Shown here piece by piece: positions 61,301-64,000 of a stretch of DNA of 64,000 nucleotides. The stretch is from Firmicutes bacterium ADurb.Bin193. GTDB taxonomy: Bacteria; Bacillota; Clostridia; Monoglobales; Firm-18. The stretch covers positions 32,920-96,919 of the forward strand of contig MWCQ01000011.1 in NCBI GenBank assembly GCA_002070105.1, given 5' to 3'. The notes under the pieces were generated by a model that searched no databases, was not told the origin of the DNA, and saw nothing but the letters and a program-made list of their open reading frames with translations. The position numbers and the translations under genes were made by a program. How positions within the stretch are numbered: position 1 is the stretch's first letter; each line of letters starts with the position of its first letter.

Positions 61301-62430
61301 GCAGGGTCTTTGAGGGCTTTAAGATAGAGAACGGTGTTATAGAAGTATATGCGGATAATGTGACAATCAGGGACTTCTACGCGCACTCAGAATCCTGGTA
61401 TTGTATCCAGAACAAAGGCGGCAGAAATCTTATCATTGAAGACGGCGAGCTGACCGGGGCAAATACCGCCGCCATTATAGGCAGCGGCCCGGGGCTGATG
61501 ACGATGAGGCGCCTGCACATTCATGATATGTACGGAGACTGCTTAAAGCCGGCCTCTAACTGGCTGGTGGAATCGTGTTACATGCATGAGGTGGGTCTGG
61601 ATCCCATAAAACATGAACAAGATGGAGATACCAAGCATGCCGACGGAATACAGATCTCCGGCACAAACCCAAATTCTGCTGCAATGAATGTCCGGATCAT
61701 GGGCAACCGTATGGACTTCCTGCATCTGCCGTATGGATATATGGGGAACTCGGTCATCATGGGCAACGCCAGTATCGGTCCGGTCAGCAACTATCAGGTA
61801 CTGTATAACTGGTGTAACGGCGGCGGCTACATGTTCTATGATCAGGATAAGCCGTATCCGATAACAAATGCGTCATATTCTTACAACCTCATCGGTGAGG
61901 GCTACAGATTTGGAGTTTTCATGGTAGAGTCAGCGCAGCAGCCGGTAAAAGACGGCAATGTTATGCTTGACACCGCGGACGTACCATGTGTAGGAAGTGC
62001 TGTGTACAAGAATGCCTCGGGTAACAGAATCCGCAGTATGGCGGAGCTGGGTGCCGGCACCAGCCTGACCTGCATGGTCAACATGGCAAACTACACGCTG
62101 CGGGCGCAGAACGTGTCGGTTGTAGCGAAGCTGTATAACGGAGCCGGGCAAGTGCAACAGACGCAGGTATTGAATACTCAGCTGCCGACGTATATTCGTC
62201 CGGAGGTATATCTGGATCCCTCAAACCTGCAAACTATCACGGTATATGATAGCGAGGGCAATCCAAGACAGGTGCAAGACATGATCAACGACCCATATCT
62301 GCCCAGGAATGAGCAAAGGCAGGTAGTGCTTAACGGTCTGCCCGCGAACAAAACAGGATATTATGTGGTGGTAACGGTATTCGATGAGGCGCAGGGTGGT
62401 ACGGTCTTGCGCAGCGATACGCTGCGCTAA
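58306..62430 (+). CDS. Secreted multi-CBM protein with right-handed beta-helix domain
   Basis: This protein of 1374 residues has a signal peptide ending near IFAAPANL. Three CBM4/9-like modules follow, each starting N.GFE.G...W; modules 2 and 3 are nearly identical. They are joined by PT-rich linkers (TPTPTPTP). A further beta-sandwich (YDIQLWGYDFAGEAGTG), a Big_5-like domain (VKLNGSVTVKFNHDLDMAAF) and a right-handed beta-helix (RNLIIEDGELTGANTAAIIG, MRRLHIHDMYGDCLK) come next. The helix resembles pectate-lyase-like polysaccharide enzymes. The start at 58306 is the second of two adjacent ATGs, 6 bases after GGGGAG. It is likely induced by the divergent AraC regulator. The catalytic residues and substrate are not identified. 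Confidence 0.8.
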   Translation: MVKKALCYLLIGALLLTVMAPAIFAAPANLIANPGFETGAFSPWANVAQYTISTEQAHAGTYSAKISTSASGAKLEQTVSVRPNTGYTWTFWIRSNSSSGVVMSVNLTAGDGGGQLPGSTTVANSGGSVWKSYTLNFNSGSYSQIVLTVTDAVNYRTIYIDDMDLHSTTPSDNAKLSALTYQPNGGSVSPVTGFVATDEGGTYNVALPAGTTSVTVGATKADAFATMGIDPAGGVVNIVNNVGTATVTVIAEDGDMANTFEINFAIAGNLVADPGFESGTLNSWTQTNCTVQGAQKNSGSYAVQFGSTASLRQNVTVTADTNYTFSFYGRSTNSNMRYCVQTTEGTILTNDGVVSSGSNTYNNFVQRTLTFNSGSNTTVQIYVYLTASGTHYADDFELYMDGAGPTPTPTAAPTPTPTPTPPPTPTPTPTPTSTPAPSNLVSNPGFETGAFSPWTQTVCTMQSAQKNSGSYAVQFGTAATLKQDVTVATNTDYTFSFYHRSTNANMRYCVQTTGGTILTNGGVVSSGANTYNNFVQRTLTFNSGSNTTVQINVYLTASGTHYADDFVISGGGGAPTPTPTPAPTPTPAPTSTPAPAPYDIQLWGYDFAGEAGTGIGASGTDPAKWNTIYQGTAKRQNDPVAGESNIVGYFVADASSAQNTKTLTAAKGFLNAQGETVASTRIYLPAAIIGSRQPLTINFAAKKVVKFTYDSGAGDYTWTVGDDATASGRCNADGWVKLDAIFMPGSGTPAEQWADTDMTVVMSGNLKNMSGVAQSKMAVTRNINITYTADWGSSTSPRFSAVMSAPAGMKCGFYLDDVRIYQPDILQITGADTEKFSGDLYRNVKLNGSVTVKFNHDLDMAAFNSGMVSVKKLNGTTVNFTSATINKSLPNVLVISFASNPLSYYTDYKVTLSTSLGDVTGRLFTSATNTAYFSTAGANGSLPTPMPVPTQPPGGYVMPDAYNTGYTSDYDDLVDIGVKYPELNTFSKVITQEIADKYGRVFEGFKIENGVIEVYADNVTIRDFYAHSESWYCIQNKGGRNLIIEDGELTGANTAAIIGSGPGLMTMRRLHIHDMYGDCLKPASNWLVESCYMHEVGLDPIKHEQDGDTKHADGIQISGTNPNSAAMNVRIMGNRMDFLHLPYGYMGNSVIMGNASIGPVSNYQVLYNWCNGGGYMFYDQDKPYPITNASYSYNLIGEGYRFGVFMVESAQQPVKDGNVMLDTADVPCVGSAVYKNASGNRIRSMAELGAGTSLTCMVNMANYTLRAQNVSVVAKLYNGAGQVQQTQVLNTQLPTYIRPEVYLDPSNLQTITVYDSEGNPRQVQDMINDPYLPRNEQRQVVLNGLPANKTGYYVVVTVFDEAQGGTVLRSDTLR

Positions 62431-62432
62431 GA

Positions 62433-62576
62433 TATTGGGTGGTATGGCAAACAAATACATGGATGAAATACCGTCCGTATCAGGTTACGGTATCAAACGG
62501 GTCGCCCGACATTGACCTCGTAAGAATAACAGGCGATGTGCTGATAAACGGTTTGGCCATATTCAGCGTCAACTGA
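62433..62576 (+). pseudogene. Frame-shifted remnant after the beta-helix gene
   Basis: In a different frame from the preceding gene, a stop-free stretch reads WMKYRPYQVTVSNGSPDID and LVRITGDVLINGLAIFSVN before a stop at 62576. Its style fits the C-terminal strand pair of a secreted beta module. It may be the lost C-terminus of the preceding gene or a decayed duplicate. No start or ribosome binding site is present. Confidence 0.35.
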
Positions 62577-62609
62577 CCAGTTTGGCGTCTGATTGGCATA
62601 TACCTCCCC

Positions 62610-62636
62610 CCCGACCGGCAGTTTATGCCGGTCGGG
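62610..62636 (+). terminator. Strong inverted repeat, terminator-like
   Basis: CCCGACCGGCA-gttta-TGCCGGTCGGG is a perfect 11-bp stem downstream of the beta-helix gene. The T tract after it is poor. The rest of the gap to 63064 shows no gene. Confidence 0.65.
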
Positions 62637-63064
62637 AATATACGGGGGCGGTGCTTTTAGTAGAGCTAATGTCTTTTGAGCGTCAAATTTTATTTGGAAA
62701 AAAATTCAAAAGCAATTGATTTTCCGCCCGTTTTGCGATGAATTTTTATATGCCGGCTATCATTCTACATGCATTTACATACTGCCGCATTGATTAGCGC
62801 ATTTTTGTATTGACTTTTTGATGATTGACAAACCCACCGTAGGGCGACACTGTAATCCGCAACCCGTCTGCATAATACCCGACTGCCTGCCGACTCAGCC
62901 AACCGACAATCAAACGACCCGATGGTTCCGCTATAAGGCAACTGACAAGTCCGCAGCATGGCGGTATGATGATGAGGCTTGCCCTTTCGTTGTGCTGTTA
63001 GGCGACAACTGTGCCAAGGTCTTAACATCATCAAAATGTGTACCAAAAAAGGAGGCGTTTAAGG

Positions 63065-64000
63065 ATGAAGAAAAAATTTTTGGCAATCAGCATCATGATA
63101 GCAATGCTGCTATCGGCACTCGGCTTTAGCTTTACACCCAAGCTGGAGACTAAAGTCAGCGCAGACCCGGTATTCCCGCTCAAGGTGAGCGCAAACGGCA
63201 GATATCTGACGGATTGGAATGGCGTCCCGTTCCTTATCAAGATGGATACGGCATGGAACCTTGGTGGGGCTAATGCCAACGCCGCGTATGTGGATGACTA
63301 TCTTGATGATCGTGTAGCAAAAGGGTTCAATTCCATCTTAGTTGTAGGTAGCGAGTGGAATCCAGAGCAGGCCAACGATCTTGGCCAGTATCCGTTTGGT
63401 AATCCACCCAACCTGAGTTCACCCAATACGGCTTATTTCAGCAATTTGGATACCATTATTAATAAGTGTGCATCCAGAGGCCTGTTGGTTTTCTTAAACC
63501 ATATCAATTGGCAGGGACTATATAAAGACTATCTCACCACTACCAATGCCACTTCGATTGGGCAGTTCTTAGGCAACCGCTATAAGAACAAAGACAATAT
63601 CATTTGGGTTCACGGCGGAGATGCAAATGGTAATGACGCGGCAAATATGAATGCTTCCAAAACAATATATTCGGCTATGGCGGCAGGAATAAAGCAGTAT
63701 GACACTATCAAGCCCAAGCTGCATACATACCATATCAACTGGCAGCATTCGACCTCGGATTTTTTACAGAATGAAACTTGGATGGATTTCAACATGTACC
63801 AGTCCTTCTCGGCGAAAGCACCTGTTTGTCAGTATGCTTACAGCCAAGCGCTTGACGATTACAATAATCACGGTACAAAGCCCACATTCTTTGTGGAGCC
63901 CTGCTATGAGGCAAACACTACCGAAGGCGTTGCGGTAATTCCGTATGATATCCGCAAGGCGACCGGCTGGGGAATGCTGTCCGGCAGCTTTGGGGTAGGC
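63065..64000 (+). CDS. DUF4038-type (apiosidase-like) glycoside hydrolase, runs off window
   Basis: An open frame with no stop continues to the last base (312 codons). It begins MKKKFLAISIMIAMLLSALG (signal peptide) after AAAGGAGG. The mature part matches DUF4038 proteins: RYLTDWNGVPFLIKMDTAWN, YLDDRVAKGFNSILVVGSEW, SRGLLVFLNHINWQGLY, RYKNKDNIIWVHGGDAN and FFVEPCYEAN. This (beta/alpha)8 family includes enzymes acting on plant polysaccharide side chains. It lies in the same direction as the multi-CBM protein and is probably part of the same glycan-utilisation locus. The C-terminus is outside the window. Confidence 0.85.
   Translation, partial: MKKKFLAISIMIAMLLSALGFSFTPKLETKVSADPVFPLKVSANGRYLTDWNGVPFLIKMDTAWNLGGANANAAYVDDYLDDRVAKGFNSILVVGSEWNPEQANDLGQYPFGNPPNLSSPNTAYFSNLDTIINKCASRGLLVFLNHINWQGLYKDYLTTTNATSIGQFLGNRYKNKDNIIWVHGGDANGNDAANMNASKTIYSAMAAGIKQYDTIKPKLHTYHINWQHSTSDFLQNETWMDFNMYQSFSAKAPVCQYAYSQALDDYNNHGTKPTFFVEPCYEANTTEGVAVIPYDIRKATGWGMLSGSFGVG

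Overview
The window looks like a chromosomal segment of an anaerobic, spore-forming member of the Bacillota, most likely class Clostridia. This rests on a SigH-type sporulation sigma factor, DnaD and DnaC/DnaI-type primosome proteins, an XerS-like recombinase, S-layer-homology (SLH) surface proteins, a strong Shine-Dalgarno signal before most genes, and AUG, GUG and UUG starts. The species cannot be named from sequence alone.

Layout. Positions 1-11.8 kb are host backbone: sigH, a zinc-ribbon protein, a SpoU-type RNA methyltransferase, a convergent dnaD-dnaC pair, tRNA-Arg(ACG), small regulators, a secreted-looking protein with HAEG repeats and a self-cleaving tail domain, and a large PEP/pyruvate-binding protein. 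That last gene is cut near its 3' end by an AT-rich integrative element of about 22.8 kb (11801-34578); its last 71 codons lie on the far side (34578-34793). The left end of the element carries the 3' part of a tRNA-Leu(CAG). The shared core TTCAGG matches both the tRNA anticodon loop and the host gene, so this looks like integration at a secondary site that mimics the tRNA target.

The element carries a tyrosine integrase and excisionase, an AAA-type ATPase, two proteasome-like Ntn-hydrolase proteins (one fused to a tail-fibre-like domain), an HNH endonuclease, an SF2 helicase, and a 966-residue protein that I read as a single-subunit double-psi-beta-barrel RNA polymerase of the YonO/QDE-1 type. 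It also carries small DNA-binding proteins, a serine recombinase and a TIR-domain protein. A second, 5'-truncated integrase next to a tRNA-Lys 3' fragment (29.5-30.6 kb), duplicated end sequences and a pair of paralogous stalk-domain proteins show that the element is a composite. I see no capsid, portal, terminase, relaxase or conjugation gene. It is therefore not an obvious phage or ICE and may be a satellite-like element. The RNA polymerase plus helicase region, with its structured flanking sequences, is the best candidate for an undescribed system.

Positions 34.8-42.2 kb return to host sequence: hisD, a divergent hisB-like gene, a HAD hydrolase, a fumarase/tartrate-dehydratase beta subunit, an XerS-like recombinase, a membrane-anchored solute-binding protein and a GyrI-like protein. 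Copies of a small MITE-like repeat family are interspersed; a further partial copy opens the window. Positions 42.3-56.8 kb are a co-oriented (minus strand) cell-surface cluster: three SLH proteins (one with a cohesin-like domain), a 1784-residue GLUG/Fn3 protein ending in a dockerin-like segment, and a histidine kinase/response regulator pair that may control them. Positions 57-64 kb hold an AraC regulator and, divergent to it, two secreted polysaccharide-active proteins (carbohydrate-binding modules plus a beta-helix; a DUF4038-type glycoside hydrolase running off the window). Together these suggest a surface-attached plant or host glycan degrader.
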